Assembly: GCF_001894805.1 (NCBI RefSeq)
Contig: NZ_BCWX01000006.1
Location: 144,060 to 208,059 of the forward strand
Direction: 5' to 3'
Source: Rhodococcus globerulus NBRC 14531
Lineage (GTDB): Bacteria; Actinomycetota; Actinomycetes; Mycobacteriales; Mycobacteriaceae
DNA: 64,000 bases
The notes beneath the pieces are model-generated. The model made no database searches, was not told the DNA's origin, and was given only the letters and a program-made list of their open reading frames with translations. Positions 46,377 through 56,506 of the stretch are shown piece after piece (position 1 is the first letter of the stretch; each line of letters opens with the position of its first letter). The translations under genes and the position numbers were made by a program.

Positions 46377-48542
46377 GTGACCGATACGGACCTCATCGCC
46401 ACCACTGCACCCAAGGCGAATTCCGCTGGGGCGCAGTCAGGCGACAATTCTCAGGCGTCATCTTCAGCACCCAGCGGTGCGGTGGCGACCTCCACGAAGC
46501 GTGCCGACGCACGTCGTGGCGCCGGGCTCTCCGGCATGGTGCTCACCGAACTGCGCAGTCTTGCCGGTGAACTGGGCATCAAGGGCACTTCCGGGATGCG
46601 CAAGGGCGACTTGATCGCCGCGATCAAGGAACGTCAGGGCGGCAGCGCCAAGGCGGCACCCGCTCAGAGTGAACTCACACTCGACGACGCACCGGTTGCC
46701 CGCACACGCGCCAAGAGCACCCGCGCCGCGCGCACCGAAACTGCCGAAGCTCCGGCTCCTGTCGAAGCTCCCGCAGCCGAGCCCGCCGCAGCAGCACCAG
46801 CCACGCGTACCGACACGTCCGAAGAAGCCGAGGCGGGAGCCCCTCGTCGTGGCCGTCAGCGTCGCGGCGCTGCACGTCGCGCCGGTTCACCCGACCAGGG
46901 CGAGCTGAACATCGAGCAGGAGTCGGCACCGGCTGCTAACGCACCGGCCGCTGTAGCACCGGCAAGTGAAGCACCCGTCGAGCGTAAGCAGAACGAGCGC
47001 GCCGAGACCCGGACCGATTCCGAACAGTCCGGCTCTGCCGAGCAGACCACCGAGCGTCCCCGCCGCGAGCGCAACAACCGCGACAACCAGGGACAGCGCG
47101 ACAACCAGGGACAGCGCGACAACCAGGGACAGCGCGACAACCAGGGACAGCGCGACAACCAGGGACAGCGCGGTAACCAGGATCGTCAAGACCGTCAGGA
47201 TCGCGGAAATCAGAGCAATGCCGGCCAGAACAACGCCGGCCCTCGCACTGACAACCGCAACAACGGTCCGGACGACGACGAAGAGGGTGGCCGCGGACGT
47301 CGCGGACGCCGCTTCCGTGAGCGTCGTGGCCGTGGCCGCGAACGCGGCGAGGGCGGTGCACCCAGCGAGTCACGCGAGACCGAGATCCGCGAGGACGACG
47401 TCCTGCAGCCGGTAGCCGGCATCCTCGACGTACTCGACAACTACGCGTTCGTGCGTACGTCGGGATACCTCGCCGGACCCAACGACGTCTACGTCTCCAT
47501 GAACCTGATCCGCAAGAACGGTCTGCGCCGCGGCGACGCCATCACCGGTGCTGTCCGGGTCTCCCGTGACGGCGACCAGAGCAATCAGCGTCAGAAGTTC
47601 AACCCGCTGGTGCGTATCGACACCGTCAACGGTGGTGATGTCGAGGCTGCGAAGAAGCGTCCCGAGTTCAACAAGCTCACGCCGCTCTACCCGAACCAGC
47701 GTCTGCGTCTCGAGACCGAGCAGAACATTCTGACGACGCGTGTCATCGACCTGGTGATGCCCATCGGTAAGGGCCAGCGCGCCCTGATCGTGAGCCCGCC
47801 CAAGGCCGGTAAGACCAGCGTGTTGCAGGCGATCGCCAACGCCATCGCGACCAACAACCCGGAGTGCTACCTCATGGTCGTCCTCGTGGACGAGCGTCCC
47901 GAGGAAGTGACCGACATGCAGCGAAGCGTGAAGGGCGAGGTTATCTCCTCGACCTTCGACCGCCCGCCGGGAGACCACACCTCGGTCGCCGAGCTCGCCA
48001 TCGAGCGCGCAAAGCGTCTCGTGGAAATGGGCAAGGACGTCGTGGTTCTGCTCGACTCGATCACTCGATTGGGTCGTGCATACAACAACTCGTCGCCCGC
48101 GTCGGGACGTATTCTCTCCGGTGGTGTCGACTCCACGGCTCTGTACCCGCCGAAGCGTTTCCTCGGTGCTGCCCGCAACATCGAGCACGGTGGCTCGCTC
48201 ACCATCATCGCTACCGCGATGGTCGAGACCGGATCCACCGGCGACACCGTGATCTTCGAAGAGTTCAAGGGCACCGGCAACGCCGAGCTCAAGCTCGATC
48301 GCAAGATCGCCGAACGTCGTGTGTTCCCGGCTGTGGACGTCAACCCGTCCGGTACGCGTAAGGACGAGCTGCTCCTGAGCCCCGACGAAGCCGCTGTGCT
48401 GCACAAGCTGCGTCGTGTCCTGTCCGGACTGGACTCGCATCAGGCCATCGATCTGCTGATCGACCGTCTGAAGAAGAGCAAGAACAACCTCGAGTTCCTG
48501 ATGCAGGTCTCCAAGACCGCACCGGGCGCAATCGACGACTGA
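46377..48542 (+). CDS. rho: Transcription termination factor Rho, actinobacterial long form
   Basis: 721 aa, against about 420 in E. coli. Hexameric RNA helicase that releases transcripts. Residues about 45-85 are the Rho N-terminal SAP-like domain ([21 protein letters not shown]). Residues about 95-340 are a low-complexity Ala/Pro then Arg/Asn/Gly/Asp-rich insertion, including five perfect DNQGQR repeats. The RNA-binding domain ([20 protein letters not shown]) and ATPase follow, with Walker [14 protein letters not shown], Walker [16 protein letters not shown], and [19 protein letters not shown] start with AAAGGA 7 bases upstream. Confidence 0.97.
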   Translation: MTDTDLIATTAPKANSAGAQSGDNSQASSSAPSGAVATSTKRADARRGAGLSGMVLTELRSLAGELGIKGTSGMRKGDLIAAIKERQGGSAKAAPAQSELTLDDAPVARTRAKSTRAARTETAEAPAPVEAPAAEPAAAAPATRTDTSEEAEAGAPRRGRQRRGAARRAGSPDQGELNIEQESAPAANAPAAVAPASEAPVERKQNERAETRTDSEQSGSAEQTTERPRRERNNRDNQGQRDNQGQRDNQGQRDNQGQRDNQGQRGNQDRQDRQDRGNQSNAGQNNAGPRTDNRNNGPDDDEEGGRGRRGRRFRERRGRGRERGEGGAPSESRETEIREDDVLQPVAGILDVLDNYAFVRTSGYLAGPNDVYVSMNLIRKNGLRRGDAITGAVRVSRDGDQSNQRQKFNPLVRIDTVNGGDVEAAKKRPEFNKLTPLYPNQRLRLETEQNILTTRVIDLVMPIGKGQRALIVSPPKAGKTSVLQAIANAIATNNPECYLMVVLVDERPEEVTDMQRSVKGEVISSTFDRPPGDHTSVAELAIERAKRLVEMGKDVVVLLDSITRLGRAYNNSSPASGRILSGGVDSTALYPPKRFLGAARNIEHGGSLTIIATAMVETGSTGDTVIFEEFKGTGNAELKLDRKIAERRVFPAVDVNPSGTRKDELLLSPDEAAVLHKLRRVLSGLDSHQAIDLLIDRLKKSKNNLEFLMQVSKTAPGAIDD
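47082..47171 (+). repeat. Five perfect 18-bp tandem repeats inside rho
   Basis: Unit GACAACCAGGGACAGCGC, five identical copies (47082, 47100, 47118, 47136, 47154) coding DNQGQR, followed by a degenerate partial copy (GGTAACCAG). Identical at third codon positions, so recent expansion by slippage is likely and copy number may vary between strains. Confidence 0.95.
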
Positions 48543-48561
48543 TCTTCGGTCACGAAAGAAG

Positions 48562-48593
48562 AACCCCACAGCCGATTTGGCTGTGGGGTTTTT
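48562..48593 (+). terminator. Intrinsic terminator after rho
   Basis: AACCCCACAGCC (48562-48573) with GGCTGTGGGGTT (48579-48590), 5-base loop, then a T-run to 48593. Canonical. Begins 20 bases after the rho stop. Confidence 0.93.
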
Positions 48594-48777
48594 CGCGTCT
48601 GTGGAACAAACTGACGGGGGAGTGCGTTATGGAATTCGTACAGCCCACTTCCTTCAGAAAGTTCAGACGCGGATTACCGGCTCTACCACCACGTCTGGCA
48701 TACTGAACGGCCGAGTCCGGTTCCGGTTCACGATGTCGATTGGCGACGTCGACCCGGCGACCATTGAAAGGGACACC

Positions 48778-49011
48778 ATGAAGGCAGGAATCCACCCAAC
48801 CTACGTAGCGACCACCGTCGTTTGCGGTTGCGGTAACACGTTCGAGACTCACAGCACCAAAGAGTCCGGACGCATCAACGTCGAGGTTTGCTCGCAGTGC
48901 CATCCCTTCTACACGGGCAAGCAGAAGATTCTCGACACCGGTGGACGCGTTGCTCGCTTCGAGGCTCGCTACGGCAAGCGCGCAGACAGCAAGGTTCAGA
49001 CCGAAGACTAG
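48778..49011 (+). CDS. rpmE: 50S ribosomal protein L31
   Basis: 77 aa from ATG 48778, with GAAAGGGA upstream; the longer frame is not family-like. Zinc-binding (C+) form: C16, C18, C38 and C41 ([23 protein letters not shown]). In the C+/C- paralogue system the zinc form is the zinc-replete version. Flanked by two intrinsic terminators, so transcribed alone. Confidence 0.97.
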   Translation: MKAGIHPTYVATTVVCGCGNTFETHSTKESGRINVEVCSQCHPFYTGKQKILDTGGRVARFEARYGKRADSKVQTED

Positions 49012-49020
49012 CTGTTCCGC

Positions 49021-49062
49021 CGACGCCCGATCTGCAATTGCGGATCGGGCGTCGGCTTTTTT
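49021..49062 (+). terminator. Intrinsic terminator after rpmE
   Basis: CGACGCCCGATC (49021-49032) with GATCGGGCGTCG (49043-49054), then GC and six T. It starts 9 bases after the stop codon. Confidence 0.93.
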
Positions 49063-49158
49063 GTGCCTGCACTCGGTTTTGCGCGTTTCCCGGGTAGTAG
49101 CGTCGAATTATCTTTAAGCGCGCACCGTAGGAAACGAAAACTCAGAGCGGAGCGAACC

Positions 49159-50238
49159 ATGGCAGGCGCAACCAAGCCCTCGGCCATCGACGACATCCTG
49201 GCAGAACATGCCGGTCTCGAAGCGCAGATGTCCGACCCGGCGCTGCACAACGACCCGACGGCCGCCCGCCGTGTCGGAAAGCGGTTCGCCGAGCTCTCGC
49301 CCATCATGTCGACGTACAACAAGCTCACTGCTGCGCAGGACGATCTGGAAGCCGCGCGTGAACTCGCTGCCGACGATTCCAGCTTTGCCGCGGAGATTCC
49401 GGACCTCGAGGCCGAGGTCGCACAGCTCGAGCAGACGCTGACCGATCAACTTGCCCCGCGTGATCCCCACGACGGTGACGACATCGTCCTCGAAGTGAAG
49501 TCGGGTGAAGGCGGCGAGGAGTCGGCACTCTTTGCTTCCGACCTGGCCCGCATGTACGTCCGCTACGCGGAACGTCACGGCTGGCGCGTCGAAATCCTGG
49601 ATGCGACGGTCTCCGATCTCGGTGGATACAAAGAAGCAACCATTTCGATCAAGAGTAAGTCCGATACCCCAGACGGCGTATGGGCACGACTCAAGTTCGA
49701 GGGCGGCGTTCACCGCGTCCAGCGCGTGCCCGTCACCGAATCGCAGGGACGTGTGCATACTTCCGCCGCCGGTGTCCTGGTGTACCCGGAACCCGAAGAG
49801 GTCGAACAGGTTCAGATCGACGAGGGTGACCTGCGCATTGACGTCTACCGCTCGTCCGGCAAGGGTGGCCAGGGCGTCAACACCACCGACTCCGCGGTGC
49901 GAATTACTCACCTGCCCACCGGAATTGTGGTCACGTGCCAGAACGAACGCTCGCAGCTTCAGAACAAGGCCCGCGCCATGCAGGTGCTGGCCGCTCGTCT
50001 GCAGGTTGTCGCGGAGGAAGCCGCAGACGCGGAAGCTTCCGCCGGACGCCAGAGCCAGGTCAGGACCGTCGACCGCTCGGAACGTATCCGCACCTACAAC
50101 TTTCCCGAGAACCGCATCACCGATCACCGCATCGGATTCAAGTCGCACAACCTCGACGCGGTTCTCGACGGAGAGCTTGATCCGCTCCTCGACGCACTGG
50201 GCAAGGCGGACCGCGAGGCCCGCCTCGCAGCCGAATAG
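49159..50238 (+). CDS. prfA: Peptide chain release factor 1
   Basis: Reads UAA and UAG stop codons and releases the peptide. 359 aa from ATG 49159 (GAGCGGAGCGA upstream). Codon-recognition PVT tripeptide in [18 protein letters not shown], and the GGQ catalytic motif in [18 protein letters not shown]. The next gene, prmC, methylates that Gln. Normal length. Confidence 0.97.
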   Translation: MAGATKPSAIDDILAEHAGLEAQMSDPALHNDPTAARRVGKRFAELSPIMSTYNKLTAAQDDLEAARELAADDSSFAAEIPDLEAEVAQLEQTLTDQLAPRDPHDGDDIVLEVKSGEGGEESALFASDLARMYVRYAERHGWRVEILDATVSDLGGYKEATISIKSKSDTPDGVWARLKFEGGVHRVQRVPVTESQGRVHTSAAGVLVYPEPEEVEQVQIDEGDLRIDVYRSSGKGGQGVNTTDSAVRITHLPTGIVVTCQNERSQLQNKARAMQVLAARLQVVAEEAADAEASAGRQSQVRTVDRSERIRTYNFPENRITDHRIGFKSHNLDAVLDGELDPLLDALGKADREARLAAE

Positions 50239-50288
50239 GCGGGCGACATGACAACTCGTGAATTTCTCAGGCGTGGCAGGCTGTACGC

Positions 50289-51221
50289 GTGAGCAGACTC
50301 CCACTCCGTTTGGCGCTGATCGAGGCAGCCAAAGAGCTCGACGCGGCCGGCGTACCCAGCCCACGTAATGATGTCGAACTGCTGGCGTCGCATCTGCTCG
50401 GGGTAGAGCGCACCCGCCTAGGCCTGATTCCGTTGGTCGACCCCGAGGTGATCGAGGCGTTCAACGGCATGGTGGCGCAGCGCGCGAAGCGAATCCCGTT
50501 GCAGCACATCATCGGCAGCGCGTCGATGGGCAATATCGACGTTGCCGTCGGTCCGGGTGTGTTCATCCCGCGGCCCGAAACCGAGTTGCTGATGGGCTGG
50601 GCACTCTCGTTCCTCGAAGGATGCGGCAGTAGGCCTCCGGTTGTCCTGGACCTGTGCACCGGCTCGGGCGTGCTTGCGCTGTCCATCGCCGAGGCAAGGC
50701 CGGACGCTGTGGTGCATGCCGTGGAGAAAGAGCCCGCCGCGCTGGCGTGGGCGCGTCGCAACGCCGCGGACCGCGAAACAGCGGGGGACACCCCGATTCA
50801 TCTTCATCAAGGTGATGTCACCGATCGCAATCTGCTGCAGGCTCTCGAAGGCAAAGTCGACCTCGTCGTCTCCAACCCGCCGTACATTCCCGAAGGGGCG
50901 CAGCTGCAGCCCGAGGTCATGGATTACGACCCGCACACGGCTCTCTTCGGTGGTCCGGACGGTTTGTCCGTCATCAAACCCATGATCAGCAACATCGCGC
51001 GCTGGCTGCGGATCGGCGGCGCCGCCGGGATCGAGCACGACGACACCAACGGCGACGGCGTCGCGGCACTGTTCTCCGGTCGACGGGTGTTCGGCGAAGT
51101 GGAGCAGCATCCGGACCTGGCCGGTCGCCCCCGTTTTGTTGTCGCGAGACGCGTCGCCACCGACGTGGAAGCCCAGCGTGAGCGAGACCACGGAATGCCG
51201 AGTGACAGGATGGTCCAGTGA
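50289..51221 (+). CDS. prmC: Release factor glutamine methyltransferase
   Basis: SAM-dependent N5-methylation of the GGQ glutamine in release factors. 310 aa, GTG start. SAM motif VLDLCTGSGVLALSIAEA and the substrate motif VVSNPPYIP. The last about 20 residues (QRERDHGMPSDRMVQ) extend past the usual end. Classical prfA-prmC-tsaC order; GTGA overlap with the next gene. Confidence 0.95.
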   Translation: MSRLPLRLALIEAAKELDAAGVPSPRNDVELLASHLLGVERTRLGLIPLVDPEVIEAFNGMVAQRAKRIPLQHIIGSASMGNIDVAVGPGVFIPRPETELLMGWALSFLEGCGSRPPVVLDLCTGSGVLALSIAEARPDAVVHAVEKEPAALAWARRNAADRETAGDTPIHLHQGDVTDRNLLQALEGKVDLVVSNPPYIPEGAQLQPEVMDYDPHTALFGGPDGLSVIKPMISNIARWLRIGGAAGIEHDDTNGDGVAALFSGRRVFGEVEQHPDLAGRPRFVVARRVATDVEAQRERDHGMPSDRMVQ

Positions 51222-51880
51222 GCACCGTTTACGACTGTAGTGAAATTGATACCCGTACGGCAGGTCTAGCTGCCGCTAAGAATGCACTCAAAGCCGGCCG
51301 CTTGGTTGTCCTTCCGACAGACACGTTGTACGGATTGGCTGCTGATGCGTTCGACAGCGAGGCCGTCACGAGCCTCCTCCGTGCCAAGGGGCGCGGCCGG
51401 GACATGCCGGTTCCCGTTCTGGTCGGATCCTGGAACACCATCGACGGACTCGTCTACAGCGTCCGTCCGCAGGCACGCGATCTCGTTCGCGCATTCTGGC
51501 CGGGCGGGCTGAGTCTGGTTGTCGAACAAGCACCCTCACTGGCCTGGGATCTCGGCGATACGCGCGGAACGGTCATGCTTCGCATGCCGTTGCACCCCGT
51601 CGCATTGGAATTGCTGCGCGACGTCGGACCGCTTGCCGTCTCGAGCGCCAACATCTCCGGACGCCCACCGGCCACCACGGTCGACGAGGCTCGTGATCAG
51701 CTAGGCGGCTCGGCCAGCGTCTACCTCGACGGCGGACCGGCAGCACACGCGGTGGCGTCGACGATCGTGGATCTGACCGGCGACTCGCCCCGTATTCTGC
51801 GAGTCGGCGCCGTGTCGGCGGAAGATATCGCAGACGTGTTGGGCACCACGCCGGAAAGCCTTGTAGAGGGAGTTTCGTAA
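51218..51880 (+). CDS. tsaC: L-threonylcarbamoyladenylate synthase (Sua5/YciO/TsaC family)
   Basis: Makes threonylcarbamoyl-AMP for the t6A37 modification of ANN-decoding tRNAs. 220 aa, short form without the C-terminal Sua5 domain. YrdC-fold signatures: LVVLPTDTLYGLAADAF, RAKGRGRDMPVPVLV, FWPGGLSLVVE, LAVSSANISGRPPATT. GTG start overlapping prmC. Confidence 0.94.
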   Translation: MSTVYDCSEIDTRTAGLAAAKNALKAGRLVVLPTDTLYGLAADAFDSEAVTSLLRAKGRGRDMPVPVLVGSWNTIDGLVYSVRPQARDLVRAFWPGGLSLVVEQAPSLAWDLGDTRGTVMLRMPLHPVALELLRDVGPLAVSSANISGRPPATTVDEARDQLGGSASVYLDGGPAAHAVASTIVDLTGDSPRILRVGAVSAEDIADVLGTTPESLVEGVS

Positions 51881-51920
51881 CGATGGTCGGTGCCCGCCAG
51901 AACACGGGTGATTCTCCCCA

Positions 51921-53105
51921 GTGATCACGACGCACCAGGCCACCGAAATCCTTGCGCAGTCCAGCGGGGGAACGGGCGTACCGATCCGAGAACTCCTGCT
52001 GGTTCTGTGCACCGCTGCTGTGGTCACCTATCTGGCTACCGGCGCAGTGCGGATCCTGGCCATTCGCTTCGGAGCGGTGGCGATACCGCGCGACCGTGAC
52101 GTCCACGTTCAGCCGACGCCTCGGCTCGGTGGTGTCGGAATGTATGTGGGTTTGGCTGCCGGGCTACTCTTCGCGCAGCAATTGCCTGCTCTGACACGAG
52201 GATTCGAGTTCGACAGTCATGACGTTCAAGCGGCGCTGGTGTCCGGCGGTGTCATAGTCCTGGTCGGCATAATCGACGACAAGTGGGGACTCGACGCCCT
52301 CACGAAGTTCGTCGGTCAGGTGACTGCTGCCGGAATCATGGTGGTGATGGGCGTCAGTTGGTTCATCATCTACAACCCGTTCGGTGACGGCGGATCGACC
52401 ATCATTCTCGACCAGATCCAATCGGGCCTGTTCACGGTTGCCGTTGCCGTCGCAACTATCAACGCCATGAATTTCGTCGACGGTCTCGACGGTCTGGCGG
52501 CGGGACTCGGCCTTATTGCCGCGGTCGCGATCCTCCTCTTCTCGATCGGACTCCTGCACGATCAGGGCGGTGATGTCAGCGTGTACCCGCCGGCGATGAT
52601 CGCCGCTGCTCTCGCCGGAGCGTGCCTCGGATTTCTGCCGCACAATTTCAATCCGGCACGGATATTCATGGGTGATTCCGGATCCATGCTGATCGGACTC
52701 ATGCTTGCCGCGATTTCGACGTCCGCGTCCGGCCGGATTCCGCTGACGGCCTACGGCACGCGCGATCTTGTCGGTCTCCTCGCGCCGTTGCTGCTGGTCA
52801 GTGCTGTGATGTTCATCCCCATGCTGGACATGCTGCTTGCGGTCATCCGCCGCACGAGGGCAGGTGTGAGTCCGTTCAGTCCGGACAAGATGCATCTGCA
52901 TCACCGGTTGCTGCAGATCGGTCACACCCATCGCCGAGTTGTGCTGGTCATCTACTCGTGGGTGGGGGTTCTTGCCTTCGGCGCTGTGGGATCTTCGCTG
53001 CTGGATCGACAGTTGGTTGTTGTCCTCGTGGCGGCCGGGTTACTTGCGGCATTCCTGTTCACGGCGATCCCGTCACTGCGCGATCGCCGGCAGGAGCGAG
53101 GGTAG
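51921..53105 (+). CDS. wecA: Polyprenyl-phosphate GlcNAc-1-phosphate transferase
   Basis: Membrane enzyme attaching GlcNAc-1-P to decaprenyl phosphate, which starts the linker between arabinogalactan and peptidoglycan in mycolic-acid bacteria. 394 aa, about 11 helices. Motifs: [66 protein letters not shown], and the WecA-type His loop HLHHRLLQIGHTHRRVVL. GTG start 40 bases after tsaC. Confidence 0.94.
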   Translation: MITTHQATEILAQSSGGTGVPIRELLLVLCTAAVVTYLATGAVRILAIRFGAVAIPRDRDVHVQPTPRLGGVGMYVGLAAGLLFAQQLPALTRGFEFDSHDVQAALVSGGVIVLVGIIDDKWGLDALTKFVGQVTAAGIMVVMGVSWFIIYNPFGDGGSTIILDQIQSGLFTVAVAVATINAMNFVDGLDGLAAGLGLIAAVAILLFSIGLLHDQGGDVSVYPPAMIAAALAGACLGFLPHNFNPARIFMGDSGSMLIGLMLAAISTSASGRIPLTAYGTRDLVGLLAPLLLVSAVMFIPMLDMLLAVIRRTRAGVSPFSPDKMHLHHRLLQIGHTHRRVVLVIYSWVGVLAFGAVGSSLLDRQLVVVLVAAGLLAAFLFTAIPSLRDRRQERG

Positions 53106-53137
53106 GGAACTTTTCCGATCCATTACCCTTGAGCATC

Positions 53138-53608
53138 GTGACGAACACCCCGCAATCAGTGCCGGCATCGCAGCCCATTCCCGATTCGACCGCAGCAATG
53201 CGCTCCGCAGTGAAGTGGGGCGTGATCGGACTGGTTGTGCTGACCATTGTCGGTTCCCTGCTCGGGTGGCTGATCGGCGGTAAGGAAGGCCTGTACGGCG
53301 CGCTTCTCGGCGCCGCCGTCGGCGGTGGGTTCATTCTCTTCACCGCACTGGGTGTTCTTCTCACGTCGAAACTGCCGGCCCTGACCGCTGGTGCAGTTCT
53401 TCTCGGGACCTGGTTGCTCAAGATGATCCTGGCAATTGTGGTGCTCGCGATTCTGAAACCGCTCGACTTCTATGACAAGACGTCGTTGGTACTGGTCATG
53501 GTATTTGCGTTGGTTATCGTCCTCGGGGCGGAAACATACGGTGTTCTCGGAACCAAGACGCCGTACGTGGACCCCACCCCGAGCGCCCCGGTCAACGACG
53601 AAGAGTAG
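53138..53608 (+). CDS. atpI: ATP synthase protein I-like membrane protein
   Basis: 156 aa from GTG 53138. About four hydrophobic helices: WGVIGLVVLTIVGSLLGWLI, ALLGAAVGGGFILFTALGVL, LLGTWLLKMILAIVVLAIL, VLVMVFALVIVLGAETYGVL. Matches the small protein that precedes atpB in actinobacterial atp operons and is thought to help c-ring assembly or Mg transport. Assignment rests on topology and position rather than strong motifs. Confidence 0.78.
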   Translation: MTNTPQSVPASQPIPDSTAAMRSAVKWGVIGLVVLTIVGSLLGWLIGGKEGLYGALLGAAVGGGFILFTALGVLLTSKLPALTAGAVLLGTWLLKMILAIVVLAILKPLDFYDKTSLVLVMVFALVIVLGAETYGVLGTKTPYVDPTPSAPVNDEE

Positions 53609-53890
53609 TACTACAAATCGTAACGAACCGCCCCTTCAGGTACCCCATCTACACAATGTCGTAGATGACTTGGTAGGGTCAGCGTCAAGCGAGAGCAAAG
53701 GCAGGCTAGGTAACCCTCAGCCGACGATGCCATGTGCTCGCAGGTGGCCGATATTCTGGGCCACTGAGTCGACGAGAGTCGCCGACACCGACAGAAGCCA
53801 GACCCCCGCGAGGGTTCTCCAGCAACTGACGAATGCGCGAGTCGAACTTGTCGACTTGTAGATCGTCAATGTCCGATCGAACCGCAGTCA
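53609..53890 (+). promoter_or_regulatory. Gap before atpB, likely holds the atp promoter
   Basis: About 280 bases without a supportable gene. TAGGGT at 53674-53679 is a possible -10 box but its -35 (ACACAA) is poor. A GC-rich hairpin-like segment lies near 53800 (CCCCCGCGAGGG). I cannot name a definite promoter. Confidence 0.3.
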
Positions 53891-54715
53891 ATGATGGCTG
53901 CGGACCGACTACGGGAGAGAACGCTGAGCGTCACCACCCTGGCCGCCGTGGAGTTCCACGCGCCGTCACTAGACGATTTTTTCCCCGAATCAGTACTGAT
54001 TCACGCGGGTCCGTTCGAGCTCGACCGACTGATGCTCATCCGCATTCTGATGTCGGTGTTGGTAGCAGCGTTCTTCGCAATTGCGATGCGCAGCCCGCGG
54101 TTGATTCCGCGTGGTGTGCAGAACGTAGCCGAGATCGCGTTGGACTTCGTTCGCGTGCAGATCGCTGAAGACGTTCTCGGTAAGGAACAGGGCAAGCGAT
54201 TCCTGCCCGTCATTGCCACGATCTTCTTCGTCGTCATCGCCAACAACGTCTCCGCGATCATCCCCTTCTTGAACATCTCACCGAACGCGCGTATCGGTAT
54301 GCCGTTGGTTCTCGCGGCACTCGCATACATCGTCTTCAACTACGTGGGCATCAAGAAGTACGGCTTCTTCAAGTACGTGAAGAGCAGCATCGTTGTGCCC
54401 GGCGTTCCGACTGCCCTGCACTTCCTGCTGATCCCGATCGAGTTCATCTCGACGTTCGTCCTGCGCCCCTTCACGTTGATGGTTCGTCTTATGGCCAACA
54501 TGTTGGCCGGCCACATCCTGCTGGTGCTGTTCCTCGGAGCAACGAACTTCTTTGTCCTCAACGGCGGCTTCCAGGCACTCTTCGGTGTTGCCTCCCTGGC
54601 CGCGGCTATCGCCTTCACCTTCTTCGAAATCCTGGTGATCGTGCTGCAGGCCTACGTTTTCTCTCTGCTGGCCGCGGTCTACATCGACCTCGCCTTGCAC
54701 GCCGAAGATCACTGA
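53891..54715 (+). CDS. atpB: ATP synthase subunit a
   Basis: Fo stator subunit forming the proton half-channels. 274 aa from ATG 53891, but the true start may be CTG 53924 (giving about 263 aa): GGGAGAG sits 6 bases before it while the ATGs have no ribosome site. Key arginine region LRPFTLMVRLMANMLAGHILLVLF and C-terminal FFEILVIVLQAYVFSLLAAVYIDLALHAEDH are clear; five to six helices. The sequence is of the Corynebacterium/Streptomyces type rather than the mycobacterial type. Confidence 0.93.
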   Translation: MMAADRLRERTLSVTTLAAVEFHAPSLDDFFPESVLIHAGPFELDRLMLIRILMSVLVAAFFAIAMRSPRLIPRGVQNVAEIALDFVRVQIAEDVLGKEQGKRFLPVIATIFFVVIANNVSAIIPFLNISPNARIGMPLVLAALAYIVFNYVGIKKYGFFKYVKSSIVVPGVPTALHFLLIPIEFISTFVLRPFTLMVRLMANMLAGHILLVLFLGATNFFVLNGGFQALFGVASLAAAIAFTFFEILVIVLQAYVFSLLAAVYIDLALHAEDH

Positions 54716-54747
54716 CCACACCACATTTCAGCTACACCAAGAACTGA

Positions 54748-55044
<297 letters not shown>

Positions 55045-55053
55045 GAGACCGAC

Positions 55054-55614
55054 ATGGCAGCCACCATTACTCTGCTCGCGGCCGCTGAGGGTGAGACTCA
55101 CAACCCTCTCGTGCCCGCGACGTACGACATCGTATGGTCCATCGTCTGCCTCGTCGTTGTCGGTTTTGTCTTCTGGAAGTTCGTACTTCCGATGTTCCAG
55201 AAGGTCCTTGCCGATCGCACCGAGCAGATCGAGGGCGGGATCAAGAAGGCCGAAGAGGCACAGGCCGAGGCAAAGGACGCGCTAGAGCAGTACCGCGCGC
55301 AGCTTGCCGAAGCTCGCACCGAGGCCGCGCAGATCCGTGAGGAAGCGCGCACCCAGGGTCAGCAGATCATTGCTGACATGAAGGTTCAGGCGCAGGAGGA
55401 GAGCGATCGCATCGTGGCCGCAGGCCACAGCCAGCTCGTCGCCCAGCGTCAGCAGATCGTCGCTGAGCTCCGCTCGGATCTCGGCAAGACCGCTGTAGAC
55501 CTGGCCGAGAAGGTCATCGGAGAGTCCCTCGCCGACGACGTGAAGCGTGCCGGAACGGTTGATCGATTCCTCAACGAGCTCGACGCCGTCAGCGCTGATT
55601 CAGCCAGGAAGTGA
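55054..55614 (+). CDS. atpF: ATP synthase subunit b
   Basis: 186-aa peripheral stalk protein: one N-terminal helix ([23 protein letters not shown]), then a long charged coiled coil ([27 protein letters not shown]). Ordinary separate b subunit; there is no second, b-delta fusion gene as in mycobacteria. GTGA overlap with atpH. Confidence 0.96.
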   Translation: MAATITLLAAAEGETHNPLVPATYDIVWSIVCLVVVGFVFWKFVLPMFQKVLADRTEQIEGGIKKAEEAQAEAKDALEQYRAQLAEARTEAAQIREEARTQGQQIIADMKVQAQEESDRIVAAGHSQLVAQRQQIVAELRSDLGKTAVDLAEKVIGESLADDVKRAGTVDRFLNELDAVSADSARK

Positions 55615-56444
55615 GCAACATGTACGCAGCGAGCCGTGAATCCTTGGCGCAGACGCGTTCTGCGCTGAGCAGCGCCCTGGGCGCAGTCTCTGCAGGTGCC
55701 GCTACCGCGGCCGCTGCGCAGGCTGGGTCCGAGCTCTTCTCGGTGGTCGAGGTACTTGACGGCCAGCGCGCTCTTCGCAGCGCGCTGGCTGACGCTTCGG
55801 CACCGGTCGCTGGTCGCCAGGGCTTGGCTGAGCAGTTGTTCTCCGGAAAGGTCGGCGCGGAAGCGCTGGCAACCGTGAAAGCAGCTGCAGGCCAGGATTG
55901 GTCAGCGGGCCGCGACTTGGTCAACTCGCTCGAACTGCTCGGCCGCGAAGCTCTGCTTCGCGCCGCAGCCGATCAGGGCCAGTTGGACACCGTCGAGGAC
56001 GAGCTGTTCCGTCTCGGCCGCATCGTGGCAGGGGATCCCAGCCTGGAGCAGACGCTCTCGGATCTGTCGGTTCCCGCAGCCCGCAAGCGTGAGTTCCTTT
56101 CGCGCCTGCTCTACGGCAAGGTCACCGCGGTCACCGAGGCACTTGCCGGACAGGCCGTCGGCCGGTTGAAGTCTGCACCCGCAGACACTTTCGACCAGCT
56201 GTCGAATCTTGCCGCCGCGCAGCGTGATACCGCTGTTGCCCACGTGCGCAGCGCTTCGGCGTTGAGTGCGGAGCAGACGGATCGTTTGACGAGCACACTT
56301 ACCCGCACCTACGGGAAGCCGGTAACCGTGCACGTCGAGATCGATCCCGCACTTCTCAGCGGCTTGGTCGTCCGGGTGGGCGACGAGGTCATCGACGGTA
56401 GTGCAGCGGGACGACTCGCAGCACTGCGGAAGAACCTCAAATAG
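55611..56444 (+). CDS. atpH: ATP synthase subunit delta
   Basis: 277 aa, about 100 longer than the E. coli subunit, the normal actinobacterial length. Peripheral stalk cap on F1. C-terminal signature [41 protein letters not shown] is typical. GTG 55611 overlaps atpF; ATG 55620 is possible. Confidence 0.95.
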   Translation: MSNMYAASRESLAQTRSALSSALGAVSAGAATAAAAQAGSELFSVVEVLDGQRALRSALADASAPVAGRQGLAEQLFSGKVGAEALATVKAAAGQDWSAGRDLVNSLELLGREALLRAAADQGQLDTVEDELFRLGRIVAGDPSLEQTLSDLSVPAARKREFLSRLLYGKVTAVTEALAGQAVGRLKSAPADTFDQLSNLAAAQRDTAVAHVRSASALSAEQTDRLTSTLTRTYGKPVTVHVEIDPALLSGLVVRVGDEVIDGSAAGRLAALRKNLK

Positions 56445-56506
56445 TCCTTCAGCCGAACACACACTCCAGATCTTTTCGAAGACCAGATACCGAGAGCAGG
56501 AAAAAC

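Noticed and set aside
47082..47171. CRISPR-like array
   Set aside because: The repeats are contiguous without spacers and encode DNQGQR in frame inside rho.
47370..48569. Long minus-strand frame opposite the Rho ATPase domain
   Set aside because: Shadow of rho caused by codon bias.
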